Assembly (NCBI GenBank): GCA_919902625.1
Contig: CAKKRO010000175.1
Span: 25,274 to 45,350, forward strand
From: Nitrosomonadaceae bacterium
GTDB taxonomy: Bacteria > Pseudomonadota > Gammaproteobacteria > Burkholderiales > Nitrosomonadaceae
Reading direction: 5' to 3'
Length of the DNA stretch: 20,077 nt
Below the pieces are notes generated by a model. That model ran no database searches, was not told the origin of the DNA, and saw only the letters and a program-made list of their open reading frames with translations. Each line of letters begins with the position of its first letter. Position 1 is the first letter of the stretch. Shown here in pieces: positions 8,971 through 16,881 of the stretch. The translations under genes and the position numbers were made by a program.

Positions 8971-10526
8971 TCCTGCCCTCGCGCTTTCATAGTCAGATTC
9001 TTCAGTACTTGCTGTACAACTTCAGCATCACTAAAAGAAATCTTCTGCCCCCTAATTTCCTGAAATTTTTCATGTCCCTTACCTGCGATCAAGACAATAT
9101 CGCCTGTATGTGCATTGTCGATTGCCTGATAAATGGCTAATGCCCGATTAATCTCTATCTGATAATTCTTTGTATTCGCTCCGGTTGCTATCTCTTGAAT
9201 AATGCCAAGAGGATCTTCTGTACGTGGATTGTCGCTGGTAAAAATGACTTCGTCTGCCACGCGAGTGGCTACTTCACCGATCATCGCGCGCTTCCCTTTA
9301 TCCCGGTCACCCCCGCAACCCACGACACAATACAGATGAACATTCTGCATGGACGCTTCCTTGCTTTGATTCGTGGCGCGCAAAAGTTCGCGTAGCGTGC
9401 CAAGCACTTTCTCCAGCGCATCGGGAGTATGCGCATAATCCACAATAACAACGGGCTGATCACCGCCCCCATATTTTTCCATTCGTCCTGGAATGGGTTG
9501 TACATTCTGAAGTGACCGGACTGCATCTGACAGCCCGATACCCCCTGCCAACAAAGTTGCCACGACAGCCAGCAAATTGGATGCATTAAATTTACCCAGC
9601 AGACCAATTCTTAGATGTTCACGGCTATCTTCATAGTCAATATCAAACTCCATGCCTTCGATATCAGCTTTAAGATTTGAGCCATAGACCATCTTGAAAT
9701 GATTTGAATAGCACCCTATCTCTGGATACCTGAAACCATAGCCAATGATTCCTGTCGCTTTATCAGCCAATTGCCGTGATAGCTCAACACCCAGCACGTC
9801 GTCCATATTAATGACTGCATACTTCAGCCCCGGCCAAAAAAATAAACGCGCTTTGGCGGCTGCATAAGCATCCATATCCTGGTGATAATCCAGGTGATCA
9901 CGCGACAAATTGGTGAGCACAGCAACTGAAAACATTGTTCCGTTGATACGCCCCTGCACTATGCCATGCGACGAAACCTCCATCACCACACCATAGGCAC
10001 CTTGCTGTTTAAATTTTGCCAACGAGCGCTGCAACGTAGTTGCATCAGGCGTTGTGTTCTCAGCCGCCGCCAGTTTGCCACCAAAACCGTTCCCCAGCGT
10101 TCCCATCACGGCTGTTTTCTTATCCAGGCTTGCCATGGCTTGTGCATACCAATGACAACAGGATGTTTTGCCGTTGGTGCCTGTAACCCCAACCACCCAT
10201 AATTCTTGCGAGGGACCACGATAAATATAATTGGCGATGAAACCTGCTTTAGCCTTAAGTTCAGTGACAGGCAATGCAGGGATACGCCATTCAGGATTCC
10301 ACGGGAAATTCTGCGGATCCCACAATACTGCATTTGCACCGGCTGCTATCGCTTGCGGGATAAATTGCCGTCCATCATTTTTTTCTCCTGCATAGGCCAG
10401 AAACGTATCACCCGGTTTTACCTGCCGGCTATCCGCCACAAGATTCTCAATAAGCACACCCATATTATCCAGCAGGTGATAATCAAATAATTTTGATGCT
10501 TTTCTTTTGACGGTTATCAAACTCAT
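8967..10526 (-). CDS. murE: UDP-N-acetylmuramoyl-L-alanyl-D-glutamate--2,6-diaminopimelate ligase
   Basis: MurE adds the third amino acid of the stem peptide. The 519-residue protein has DSRQVKPGD (32-40), the ATP loop GVTGTNGKT (113-121), EVSSHG (183-188), NLSRDHLDYH (206-215) and the carbamylation lysine in AAAKARLF (222-229). It also has YAHTPDALE (364-372), GCGGDRDKGKR (403-413) and DNPRTEDP (432-439). The DNPR form of that last motif is the known mark of meso-diaminopimelate-adding enzymes, so the cell wall is inferred to be the usual Gram-negative DAP type. The gene overlaps ftsI by 4 bases (ATGA) upstream and murF by 4 bases downstream. Confidence 0.98.
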   Translation of the reverse strand: MSLITVKRKASKLFDYHLLDNMGVLIENLVADSRQVKPGDTFLAYAGEKNDGRQFIPQAIAAGANAVLWDPQNFPWNPEWRIPALPVTELKAKAGFIANYIYRGPSQELWVVGVTGTNGKTSCCHWYAQAMASLDKKTAVMGTLGNGFGGKLAAAENTTPDATTLQRSLAKFKQQGAYGVVMEVSSHGIVQGRINGTMFSVAVLTNLSRDHLDYHQDMDAYAAAKARLFFWPGLKYAVINMDDVLGVELSRQLADKATGIIGYGFRYPEIGCYSNHFKMVYGSNLKADIEGMEFDIDYEDSREHLRIGLLGKFNASNLLAVVATLLAGGIGLSDAVRSLQNVQPIPGRMEKYGGGDQPVVIVDYAHTPDALEKVLGTLRELLRATNQSKEASMQNVHLYCVVGCGGDRDKGKRAMIGEVATRVADEVIFTSDNPRTEDPLGIIQEIATGANTKNYQIEINRALAIYQAIDNAHTGDIVLIAGKGHEKFQEIRGQKISFSDAEVVQQVLKNLTMKARGQE

Positions 10527-12247
10527 CCTTCATCATCCATTTCTGGTGTCGCTGTAAATGTAATCACATTATTGGCAGGCGCATCCGGTGGAATATTCAG
10601 AATGCGTAAAGCACTGGTCATTACCTTATTAAAGACTGGAGCGGCCACGGCACCCCCAAAATATTTTCCTGCTGAAGGCTCATCAATCATCACTGCAATG
10701 ATCAAGCGTGGATTTGATGCCGGCGCATAACCCACAAAAGTTGAAATATAGTGTTTCTGAGCATATTGACCATCAATCAATTTATGCGCCGTGCCTGTTT
10801 TGCCGGCGACACGATAACCATTAATTTGCGCCAACGGCGCCGTTCCACCCGGCTTAGTCGCCATCTCTAACATGTGATTCATAGCCAGTGCAGTATCGCG
10901 AGAAATCACCCGTTGCCCCATGACCGGCATATTTTGCTTCAGCAGCGATATCGGCTTTAACTCGCCTCCGCTGGTAAAGATCGTGTAGGCACGCGCCAAT
11001 TGCATCAAACTGGTTGAAATTCCATGGCCATAGGACATGGTGGCCTGCTCGATAGGACGCCATGAGTTGTATGATCGCAATATGCCGCTGGCTTCTCCTG
11101 GGAAACCTGAATTCGTCAGCATTCCAAACCCTGAACGATTAAACATCTCCCACATCGTTTGCGGCGCCAGCGACAAAGCTATTTTTGCTGTGCCTACATT
11201 ACTGGATTGCTGGATTACCTGAGCGACCGTCAATTCGCCTTTATTGTTGACATCGCGTATGGTTTTTCTACCCACTCGCAGCATACCCGGCGATGTTTGC
11301 ATCACCGTATTGGAATTTACCATTCCCACTTCCATGGCTATCGCTACGGTAAATGGCTTTAGAGTAGAACCGGGCTCAAAAGTATCAATCAATGCCCGGT
11401 TACGTAATCTTTCATTGCTGATGGTTGACCTTCTGTTTGGGTTGTAAACCGGCAAATTGGTCAGCGCCAATATTTCACCGGTCTGCGCATCCAGAACAAC
11501 AATGCTGCCGGCCTTGGCTTTATTGATTTGCACTGCCTCTTTTAATTCCGCATGCGCGCGATACTGAATTCTTCTATCTATCGATAAAATCAAATTCTGC
11601 CCTTGTTTGGGCATGCGAATTTTTTCAATATCCTCAATAATTCGCCCTTTATTATCCTTGATCACGCGACGATGGCCCAATTCGCCAGCCAATGTTTCCT
11701 GCCAGCCACGTTCGACCCCTTCCTGACCTTCGTCATTAATATCCGTAAAACCCAGCACATGCGCTGCAAACTCCCCTTCCGGGTAATAGCGTTTGGATTC
11801 ATGAGCCAAATAAATACCAGGAATCTTTAATTTCATGATCCGCTCGGCCACATCCGGCACCACTTGCCGTTTCAGATAAACAAACCGGCTGCTCTCCCTC
11901 TTAATACGATGCTCTATTTCAGCGACATCTGTTTCAAGCAAATTAGATAATTGTTTTAACTGTTCCGGCGTTATCTTTATCACTTTCGGATCAGCATACA
12001 CAGATGCGACCGGCGAACTGATAGCCAGTATCTGCCCATTCCGATCGGTAATCATGCCACGATCCGCATTCATTTCCACAACCCGGCTATAACGCGACTC
12101 CCCCTTTTCCTGCAGAAAATCATTATGCATCCCCTGCAGATAGGCAGCACGCCCGACCAGGCTGATTAAACCCAAGACCAACAAGCTGAATAGCAAGAAT
12201 GAACGCCATGCCGATAATCTAATTTGTGGCACTTCATTTTTAATCAT
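10523..12247 (-). CDS. ftsI: Septal peptidoglycan transpeptidase FtsI (PBP3)
   Basis: FtsI is the class B penicillin-binding protein that cross-links septal peptidoglycan as partner of FtsW. The 574-residue protein begins with a short cytoplasmic tail and one membrane anchor (about 15-36). The N-terminal non-catalytic domain follows, with RGMITDRNGQILA (63-75) and RYYPEGEFAAHVLGF (153-167). The transpeptidase domain has the three active-site motifs: STLK with nucleophile Ser294 (294-297), SSN (348-350) and KTGT (483-486). The GGAVAAPVF motif lies near 531-539. The ATG at 12247 has an AAGGA ribosome site 8 bases upstream and overlaps the end of ftsL by 8 bases. Length and motifs are normal for PBP3. 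Confidence 0.98.
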   Translation of the reverse strand: MIKNEVPQIRLSAWRSFLLFSLLVLGLISLVGRAAYLQGMHNDFLQEKGESRYSRVVEMNADRGMITDRNGQILAISSPVASVYADPKVIKITPEQLKQLSNLLETDVAEIEHRIKRESSRFVYLKRQVVPDVAERIMKLKIPGIYLAHESKRYYPEGEFAAHVLGFTDINDEGQEGVERGWQETLAGELGHRRVIKDNKGRIIEDIEKIRMPKQGQNLILSIDRRIQYRAHAELKEAVQINKAKAGSIVVLDAQTGEILALTNLPVYNPNRRSTISNERLRNRALIDTFEPGSTLKPFTVAIAMEVGMVNSNTVMQTSPGMLRVGRKTIRDVNNKGELTVAQVIQQSSNVGTAKIALSLAPQTMWEMFNRSGFGMLTNSGFPGEASGILRSYNSWRPIEQATMSYGHGISTSLMQLARAYTIFTSGGELKPISLLKQNMPVMGQRVISRDTALAMNHMLEMATKPGGTAPLAQINGYRVAGKTGTAHKLIDGQYAQKHYISTFVGYAPASNPRLIIAVMIDEPSAGKYFGGAVAAPVFNKVMTSALRILNIPPDAPANNVITFTATPEMDDEG

Positions 12248-12545
12248 GATCCAGATCCTTCGAACCCGATCGAGTTTCTGCCGCGCCTATCGACACAATT
12301 TGTATACTTGAAGCAGCCGGTACCATCATATTTAAATGCTCTCTTGCAATATGTTCGATACGTCCGTGCATAATCAGCGTGCTTTGCTCAAGCTGTAATC
12401 TTCCCCATTCCACATCCAGCTTCCGCTCTATCTCTTTTTCATTCTCCAACGCCATAAATAGTTTACGGGCGGTATGCTGCGAGGTCACAATGCCCAGCGC
12501 ACATGCGATCAGCACCAAAACAAAGAAAATGTTCAATTTGAACAT
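12240..12545 (-). CDS. ftsL: Cell division protein FtsL
   Basis: FtsL is a small bitopic protein of the divisome, which with FtsB and FtsQ activates FtsWI. This 101-residue product has a four-residue cytoplasmic end, a single membrane helix (about 4-21) and a periplasmic helical stretch rich in charged and leucine residues (about 22-62) that looks like a coiled coil. It ends with the REHLNMMVP segment (68-76) typical of the FtsL/LspC family. The primary sequence is poorly conserved across bacteria, so the call rests on this architecture and on its place between rsmH and ftsI. It starts 5 bases after the rsmH stop and overlaps ftsI by 8 bases. Confidence 0.93.
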   Translation of the reverse strand: MFKLNIFFVLVLIACALGIVTSQHTARKLFMALENEKEIERKLDVEWGRLQLEQSTLIMHGRIEHIAREHLNMMVPAASSIQIVSIGAAETRSGSKDLDHD

Positions 12546-12550
12546 TCAGA

Positions 12551-13495
12551 TTACCCATTTAATGTCATTCTTTCTGCCACACGCATGACAGCACTCCTTG
12601 CCCGCACATTCCCGGTCACTTCATTTTCACTCGGACGCACCGCTTTTCCGATCAACCTTAATTTTTGTTTGCTAAACCGTTGCAGATCTTTTTCCCTCAC
12701 CGGCACTCTGCGTGGCAGTTCGTCTGAATTTGCGGCTGCCCGCATGAATTGCTTGACCATCCGATCCTCCAATGAATGAAAGCTGATGACCACCAATCTT
12801 CCACCCGGATTTAATAATTCAACACACTGCGGCAAGACTAACGACAATTCCTCAAGCTCCTGATTGAGATGAATCCGTATCGCCTGAAAAGTGCGCGTCG
12901 CCGGATGCCGCATATTTTCCCACTGACGCTGGCGCGCACGCACGACCGCTGAGACAATCTCGGCAAGTTGTGATGTGGTAACAATAGGCTGCCGCGTTCT
13001 TGCCACAATAATCGCTCTTGCAATCTGCCTAGCAAACCGTTCTTCGCCATATTCTTTAATCACCTTTTCCAATTGATCTTCTGTTACGGTAGCAAGCCAC
13101 TCTGCTGCAGTCTGCCCACTACTGGTATCCATGCGCATATCGAGCGGCCCTCCGGAGCGGAAGCTAAATCCGCGCGAAGCTTCTTCCAATTGCGGCGAGG
13201 ACACCCCCAAATCCAACAACACGCCATCAATCTTTGTCATACCCATTTCCTGCAACATCCGTTGCATTTTGGAAAAACCGCCATGCCTGATGCAGAACCG
13301 CTTATCTTTAATGGTCTCACCCGATAAAACTGCAACAGGATCTTTATCAAAAGCAATTAATCTACCCCGTTCACCCAGCCGGGACAGTATCAGACGGCTA
13401 TGCCCGCCCCGTCCAAACGTACCATCCACATAAATACCCTCTGGTTTTATCGCTAAGGCTTCGACCGCTTCATGCAACAATACCGTAACGTGCAT
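12551..13495 (-). CDS. rsmH: 16S rRNA (cytosine(1402)-N(4))-methyltransferase
   Basis: RsmH (formerly MraW) uses S-adenosylmethionine to methylate N4 of C1402 in the decoding centre of 16S rRNA. The 314-residue protein shows HVTVLLHEAVEAL (2-14), the SAM-binding DGTFGRGGHS (24-33), FDKDP (49-53), LDLGVSSPQL (94-103) and GFSFRSGGPLDMRMD (109-123). Further on it has the family motifs EERFARQIARAI and NPGGRLVVISFHSLEDRMVK. The ATG at 13495 follows AGG with a 5-base gap. It lies 21 bases downstream of the mraZ stop and 5 bases upstream of ftsL. The gene is typical in every respect and is expected to share the mraZ promoter. Confidence 0.98.
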   Translation of the reverse strand: MHVTVLLHEAVEALAIKPEGIYVDGTFGRGGHSRLILSRLGERGRLIAFDKDPVAVLSGETIKDKRFCIRHGGFSKMQRMLQEMGMTKIDGVLLDLGVSSPQLEEASRGFSFRSGGPLDMRMDTSSGQTAAEWLATVTEDQLEKVIKEYGEERFARQIARAIIVARTRQPIVTTSQLAEIVSAVVRARQRQWENMRHPATRTFQAIRIHLNQELEELSLVLPQCVELLNPGGRLVVISFHSLEDRMVKQFMRAAANSDELPRRVPVREKDLQRFSKQKLRLIGKAVRPSENEVTGNVRARSAVMRVAERMTLNG

Positions 13496-13516
13496 CCGCG
13501 CCTTTTTACCACTTCA

Positions 13517-13963
13517 TCACAGCGAAAAACCATCCAGCTCATGCGGCATATCGCCATCCTTAAAAGCCAGCGCGTTTTCAATCTGCAAATTCCATTGCCC
13601 CTCGTCCCATAGTTCAAATTTCGCACCTTGACCCACCAAAACCACTTCTTTGGACAAACCGGCAAACTGACGTAGCGGTGGCGACACCAGGATACGTCCA
13701 GCCGCATCCATCTCGACATCGCTGGCATTACCTACCAGCAATCTCTGCAAACCACGTGTTTTTGGGTCAAAACTGGAAAGACTATTGAGTTTTTGTTCTA
13801 TCGGTTCCCAGGCTGGCTGAGGGTAAATCAATAAACATTTTGACGGGTCAACGGTGACAATCAGGCAGCCTGCACAAGAAGACATCAGCACATTACGGTA
13901 TCTTGCGGGTATCGCAAGCCTACCTTTTGCATCCAGACTAAGTTGCGTGACGCCACGAAACAT
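13517..13963 (-). CDS. mraZ: Transcriptional regulator MraZ
   Basis: MraZ is an AbrB-like ring-forming DNA-binding protein. In other bacteria it represses or tunes its own dcw operon by binding repeated TGGG boxes. The 148-residue protein holds two copies of the SpoVT/AbrB-type half-domain, each with the DxxxR signature: DAKGRLAIPARYR (11-23) and DAAGRILVSPPLR (86-98). The start MFRGVTQLSLD is canonical. AGAGGA lies 4 bases before the ATG at 13963. This is the first gene of the cluster, and the matching operator is present at 14012-14036, so autoregulation is a strong inference. Confidence 0.97.
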   Translation of the reverse strand: MFRGVTQLSLDAKGRLAIPARYRNVLMSSCAGCLIVTVDPSKCLLIYPQPAWEPIEQKLNSLSSFDPKTRGLQRLLVGNASDVEMDAAGRILVSPPLRQFAGLSKEVVLVGQGAKFELWDEGQWNLQIENALAFKDGDMPHELDGFSL

Positions 13964-14011
13964 GCTGTCCTCTCATTTTACGGAAAATTAACTTGGGTTT
14001 CAAACGACATA

Positions 14012-14036
14012 TCCCACATTCCCCCACTTCTTCCCA
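14012..14036 (-). promoter_or_regulatory. MraZ operator: three direct TGGG boxes, 10-base period
   Basis: On the minus strand, reading toward mraZ, the boxes are TGGGA (14036-14032), TGGGG (14026-14022) and TGGGA (14016-14012). Each is separated so that the repeat unit is exactly 10 bases, one helical turn. They sit about 50-73 bases before the mraZ ATG. Direct TGGG repeats with this spacing, located in front of mraZ, are the published type of MraZ target in enterobacteria and other groups. The first box touches the last base of the proposed -10 element, so bound MraZ would cover the transcription start. Confidence 0.85.
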
Positions 14037-14064
14037 CTTTAATCAAAAAATACGCACTAGTCAA
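14036..14064 (-). promoter_or_regulatory. Predicted sigma70 promoter of the dcw cluster (Pmra)
   Basis: On the minus strand there is a -35 TTGACT (14064-14059; 5 of 6 consensus bases), a 17-base spacer and a -10 TAAAGT (14041-14036; 4 of 6). The -10 element runs directly into the MraZ boxes. Transcription would begin near 14028-14030, inside the operator, and give a leader of about 65 bases. The strength and the exact start are inferred only. The fit of spacing plus adjacency to the operator makes this the best candidate in the intergenic region. Confidence 0.6.
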
Positions 14065-14281
14065 GCAAGAATATGGATATTTATATTGATATGACAAAGA
14101 CTTAAAGATGAAATTGATTGCTGTTTTATAGATAATAAAATATCTAAATAAATAAGATAGATAGACGAACAACTGAATGTGAATTATTAATTTTATTTTG
14201 ATAATATTCTTGCATAAGCTTGTTTACCCATAAAAAAAATTGCACACTTCCCTCGTTTAACAATCCCACTTCATCGGAAAT

Positions 14282-14899
14282 ATGACACCCGCATATTGGC
14301 AACAGGCGAACCATGAATTAGCTGCACGCGATCATGTCATGCGCCGTTTAATTCAACATTTTGAAGGCGCTTCACTGACATCACGAGGTTGCGCCTTTAC
14401 TACTCTGGCGCGCTCGATTGTTGGGCAGCAGATTTCAGTCAAAGCGGCTGAAAGCGTATGGCAGAAAGTGATTAGAACTATTCCTGATATGACACCGCGT
14501 TCTCTTTCTTCAGTGGAACAGGATTTATTGCGAGCCTGTGGATTGTCCTCGAGAAAAATAACCTATCTGCAGGATCTGTCTCAACACTTCATGCATGAAA
14601 CGTTAAATGAAACCACGTGGTCAGAAATGGATGACGAAACCATCATCGCTCAACTGACAAAAATCAAAGGAATCGGGCGTTGGACAGCGGAAATGTTTCT
14701 GATCTTTCACATGCAGCGTCCGGATGTTTTACCATTGGACGATATCGGATTACAACGCGCGATCAGTCGACACTACTATGGCGATCAATCCGTGAACAAA
14801 AGAATGATAATTGAACTGGCAAAACCCTGGCAGCCCTGGCGCTCGGTAGCCACCTGGTATTTATGGCGCAGCCTTGATCCGTTACCGGTAGAATATTAA
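14282..14899 (+). CDS. DNA-3-methyladenine glycosylase II-like protein (AlkA/HhH-GPD family)
   Basis: This looks like a base-excision repair glycosylase that removes alkylated purines from DNA. The 205-residue protein shows the family signature TLARSIVGQQISVKAAESVW (41-60). The helix-hairpin-helix LTKIKGIGRWTAEMFLIF (125-142) binds the DNA backbone, and VLPLDDIGLQRAIS (149-162) carries the catalytic aspartate, probably Asp154. The C-terminal KPWQPWRSVATWYLWRSLD (181-199) is also typical of the group. It is a single-domain version lacking the N-terminal beta domain of E. coli AlkA, like many bacterial members. The ATG at 14282 has only a weak GGA upstream. It is the first rightward gene, 40 bases before the cysteine desulfurase. 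Substrate range cannot be read from sequence. Confidence 0.9.
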   Translation: MTPAYWQQANHELAARDHVMRRLIQHFEGASLTSRGCAFTTLARSIVGQQISVKAAESVWQKVIRTIPDMTPRSLSSVEQDLLRACGLSSRKITYLQDLSQHFMHETLNETTWSEMDDETIIAQLTKIKGIGRWTAEMFLIFHMQRPDVLPLDDIGLQRAISRHYYGDQSVNKRMIIELAKPWQPWRSVATWYLWRSLDPLPVEY

Positions 14900-14939
14900 G
14901 AATGTTAAAATCCAAATCACATTTCACACATAGTATTCA

Positions 14940-16097
14940 ATGACCTCTGCATACTTCGATCACAACGCCACCACGCGTATCGATGACGCAGTGCTGGATG
15001 CCATGTTGCCCTATTTCCAGCAGGAATTCGGCAATGCTTCCAGCCGCCATGCCTATGGGATAGTTGCCCGGCGTGCGATTGACAAGGCGCGCAAGCAGGT
15101 GGCAGATGCGGTAGGGGTGCAGCCGGTGCAGGTGATCTTTACCAGCGGCGGCTCTGAAGCCAATAATCTGTTTATTCGCGGGGCTGCGGATAGTTTGAAA
15201 CCGGGGAATCTTTTTATCAGCGCGATTGAGCATCCTTGCGTGTTGAAACCGGCGCAAGCACTGTCACGCCGCAATTGTGACGCATGGGCGATGCATCAAT
15301 TGACTGTCAATCCATCCGGGCAGGTTGATTTGGATGCTGCCAATAACGCTATGAATAAACATAAGCCAGGATTGGTGTCCATTATGCTCGCCAATAATGA
15401 AACCGGTGTCATTCAAGATGTCGCGGGCATCGCTGAAATGGCGCGATCGCACGATGCAATCATACATACCGACGCCATTCAGGGATTGGGGAAAATTCCG
15501 GTTGATTTCGCCGCACTGAAAGTGCATGCCATGACCTTATCCGCGCACAAGATTTATGGCCCCAAAGGCGCGGCGGCGCTCATCGTAGACAAACGGTTAT
15601 TACTCAAACCGCTGATTTATGGCGGCGGGCATGAAAACGGGCTGCGTTCCGGTACGGAGAATGTGCCCGCTATTGTGGGTTTTGGTGTAGCCTGCGAATT
15701 AGCGCAGGCGCGCATGGCAGAAACAGCCCGGCATGCTTCCCAATTACGGGATCATCTGGAAAGAAGTTTGATTGACATGGGCGCGGTGATTTTTGGTGCC
15801 GCTACCGCACGCATACCGAATACCTGCTATTTTGCATTGCCGGATATTGAGGGCGATACTTTGGTGGTCAAACTGGATAAAGCCGGTTTTGCCGTCGCCG
15901 CCGGCGCCGCCTGTTCCAGTGTTAATCCGGGACAAAGTCATGTGCTGGCCGCCATGCAGGTTGATCCGATGCTGGCACGGTGCGCTGTGCGTGTCAGCCT
16001 GGGCGGCGGCAATACGCTGGAGCAAGTCGAGGATTTCTTACGCACAACGCAACGTATCGTTGAAGAATTAAGACACATCAGCAGTCTTTCCATCTAA
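14940..16097 (+). CDS. Cysteine desulfurase, class V aminotransferase fold (IscS/NifS-like)
   Basis: This is a PLP enzyme expected to release sulfur from cysteine as an enzyme-bound persulfide for Fe-S clusters or thio-cofactors. The 385 residues begin YFDHNATTRID (5-15). They contain TSGGSEANN (68-76), SAIEHPC (94-100), HTDAIQ (176-181) and SAHKIYGPKG with the PLP lysine Lys204 (201-210). RSGTENVPAIVGFG lies at about 236-249, and the persulfide cysteine is Cys325 in GAACSSVNPGQSHVL. The compact cysteine loop differs from the longer scaffold-interacting loop of IscS, so it may be an alternative desulfurase. No isc or suf partner (iscR, iscU, hscA) lies nearby. The ATG at 14940 lacks a visible ribosome site. 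Family is certain; the pathway is unknown. Confidence 0.93.
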   Translation: MTSAYFDHNATTRIDDAVLDAMLPYFQQEFGNASSRHAYGIVARRAIDKARKQVADAVGVQPVQVIFTSGGSEANNLFIRGAADSLKPGNLFISAIEHPCVLKPAQALSRRNCDAWAMHQLTVNPSGQVDLDAANNAMNKHKPGLVSIMLANNETGVIQDVAGIAEMARSHDAIIHTDAIQGLGKIPVDFAALKVHAMTLSAHKIYGPKGAAALIVDKRLLLKPLIYGGGHENGLRSGTENVPAIVGFGVACELAQARMAETARHASQLRDHLERSLIDMGAVIFGAATARIPNTCYFALPDIEGDTLVVKLDKAGFAVAAGAACSSVNPGQSHVLAAMQVDPMLARCAVRVSLGGGNTLEQVEDFLRTTQRIVEELRHISSLSI

Positions 16098-16110
16098 AAT
16101 CGGCCCATTT

Positions 16111-16863
16111 ATGACGAACAACACAATCACACGACCGGCTAAAGCCATCATCCTCAGCGCCGGACAAGGGCGACGATTGCTGCCATTGACCGAAAGCACG
16201 CCCAAATGCCTGCTGCCGGTCGCCGGTAAACCGGTGCTGGCATGGCAGATTGATGCCTTGCTTGCGGTTGGCATCGAGGAAATCACGATTGTTGCGGGCT
16301 TTCAGGCCGGTTTAATCGAAATGCTGTTACAACAACGTTATGCCAATCACCCTGCAATCAAAATACTGTTCAATCCCTTTTTTGAAGTAGCGGATAATCT
16401 GGCCAGTTGCTGGATTGCCCGTACCGCGATGGATAGTGATTTTCTGCTGTTGAACGGCGACACCGTGATCGAATCCGCGCTCCTCACCCAGGTCTTGAAA
16501 TCAGAACCGGCACCCATTACACTCAGCGTCGATTATAAAAACACTTATGACGCCGACGATATGAAAGTGCAATTGGACACGGATGGATGGGTGAGGCAAG
16601 TCAGCAAAATAATTCCCCCCCATCAGGTTGACGCGGAATCCATCGGTCTGATTTACTTCCGCGAGCAAGGCCCGCAGATTTTCAGGCAGGCCGTTGAGTC
16701 CGCCTTGCGTCATCCGGCCGAACTGAAATCATGGTACCTGTCGATCATTGATGCATTGGCCAAGCAGCATTTGGTCAATGCATGCTCAGTGAAGGGTTTC
16801 CGTTGGTGTGAAATCGACTTCATCGAGGATCTGGCCAGAGCCGGCATCATTTTCAGTGATTAG
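16111..16863 (+). CDS. Nucleotidyltransferase, LicC-like (sugar/choline-phosphate cytidylyltransferase family)
   Basis: This is a nucleotidyltransferase that should join an NTP to a phosphorylated small molecule to give an activated NDP-sugar or CDP-alcohol. The 250-residue protein has the signature AIILSAGQGRRLLPLT (12-27), TPKCLLPVAGKPVL (30-43), the metal-binding NGDTVI (115-120) and a late EIDFIEDL (234-241) that supplies a second metal ligand. The EID(x)EDL ending and the small size resemble LicC-type phosphocholine cytidylyltransferases more than RmlA or GalU, but the true substrate cannot be told from sequence. It starts 13 bases after the desulfurase with no clear ribosome site and ends 18 bases before the HIT gene, so co-transcription is likely. 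Confidence 0.85.
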   Translation: MTNNTITRPAKAIILSAGQGRRLLPLTESTPKCLLPVAGKPVLAWQIDALLAVGIEEITIVAGFQAGLIEMLLQQRYANHPAIKILFNPFFEVADNLASCWIARTAMDSDFLLLNGDTVIESALLTQVLKSEPAPITLSVDYKNTYDADDMKVQLDTDGWVRQVSKIIPPHQVDAESIGLIYFREQGPQIFRQAVESALRHPAELKSWYLSIIDALAKQHLVNACSVKGFRWCEIDFIEDLARAGIIFSD

Positions 16864-16881
16864 CATTTTATTGAGTCCGTT

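Larger units (their letters stand above)
13964..14281. other. Divergent intergenic region between mraZ and the glycosylase gene
   Basis: These 318 bases separate the leftward dcw cluster from the rightward genes. The mraZ side holds the ribosome site, the MraZ operator and the predicted promoter. The middle (about 14065-14215) is very AT-rich, with runs such as GATA and AATAA repeats, and shows no credible gene on either strand. For the rightward gene I see no convincing promoter: TTGATA at 14198 and TTGCAT at 14210 lack a good -10 at normal distance. No strong terminator-like hairpin is present, as expected between divergent genes. Confidence 0.7.

Noticed and set aside
8567..8992. Plus-strand 141-codon frame inside murF
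   Set aside because: Antisense shadow of murF with a low-complexity translation.
14124..14140. TTTTAT/ATAAAA inverted repeat in the divergent intergenic region
   Set aside because: It consists only of A and T within very AT-rich DNA, so it is expected by chance, and the stem would be too weak for a terminator.
14198..14236. Possible plus-strand promoter for the AlkA-like gene
   Set aside because: TTGATA and TTGCAT are present, but no acceptable -10 element occurs 16-18 bases downstream.
14265..14268. Fourth TGGG box on the minus strand far upstream of mraZ
   Set aside because: It is isolated, more than 220 bases from the three phased boxes, and a 4-base match is expected by chance.
14940..16097. 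Naming the desulfurase iscS
   Set aside because: The family is clear, but the active-cysteine loop and the absence of isc neighbours do not support the specific symbol.
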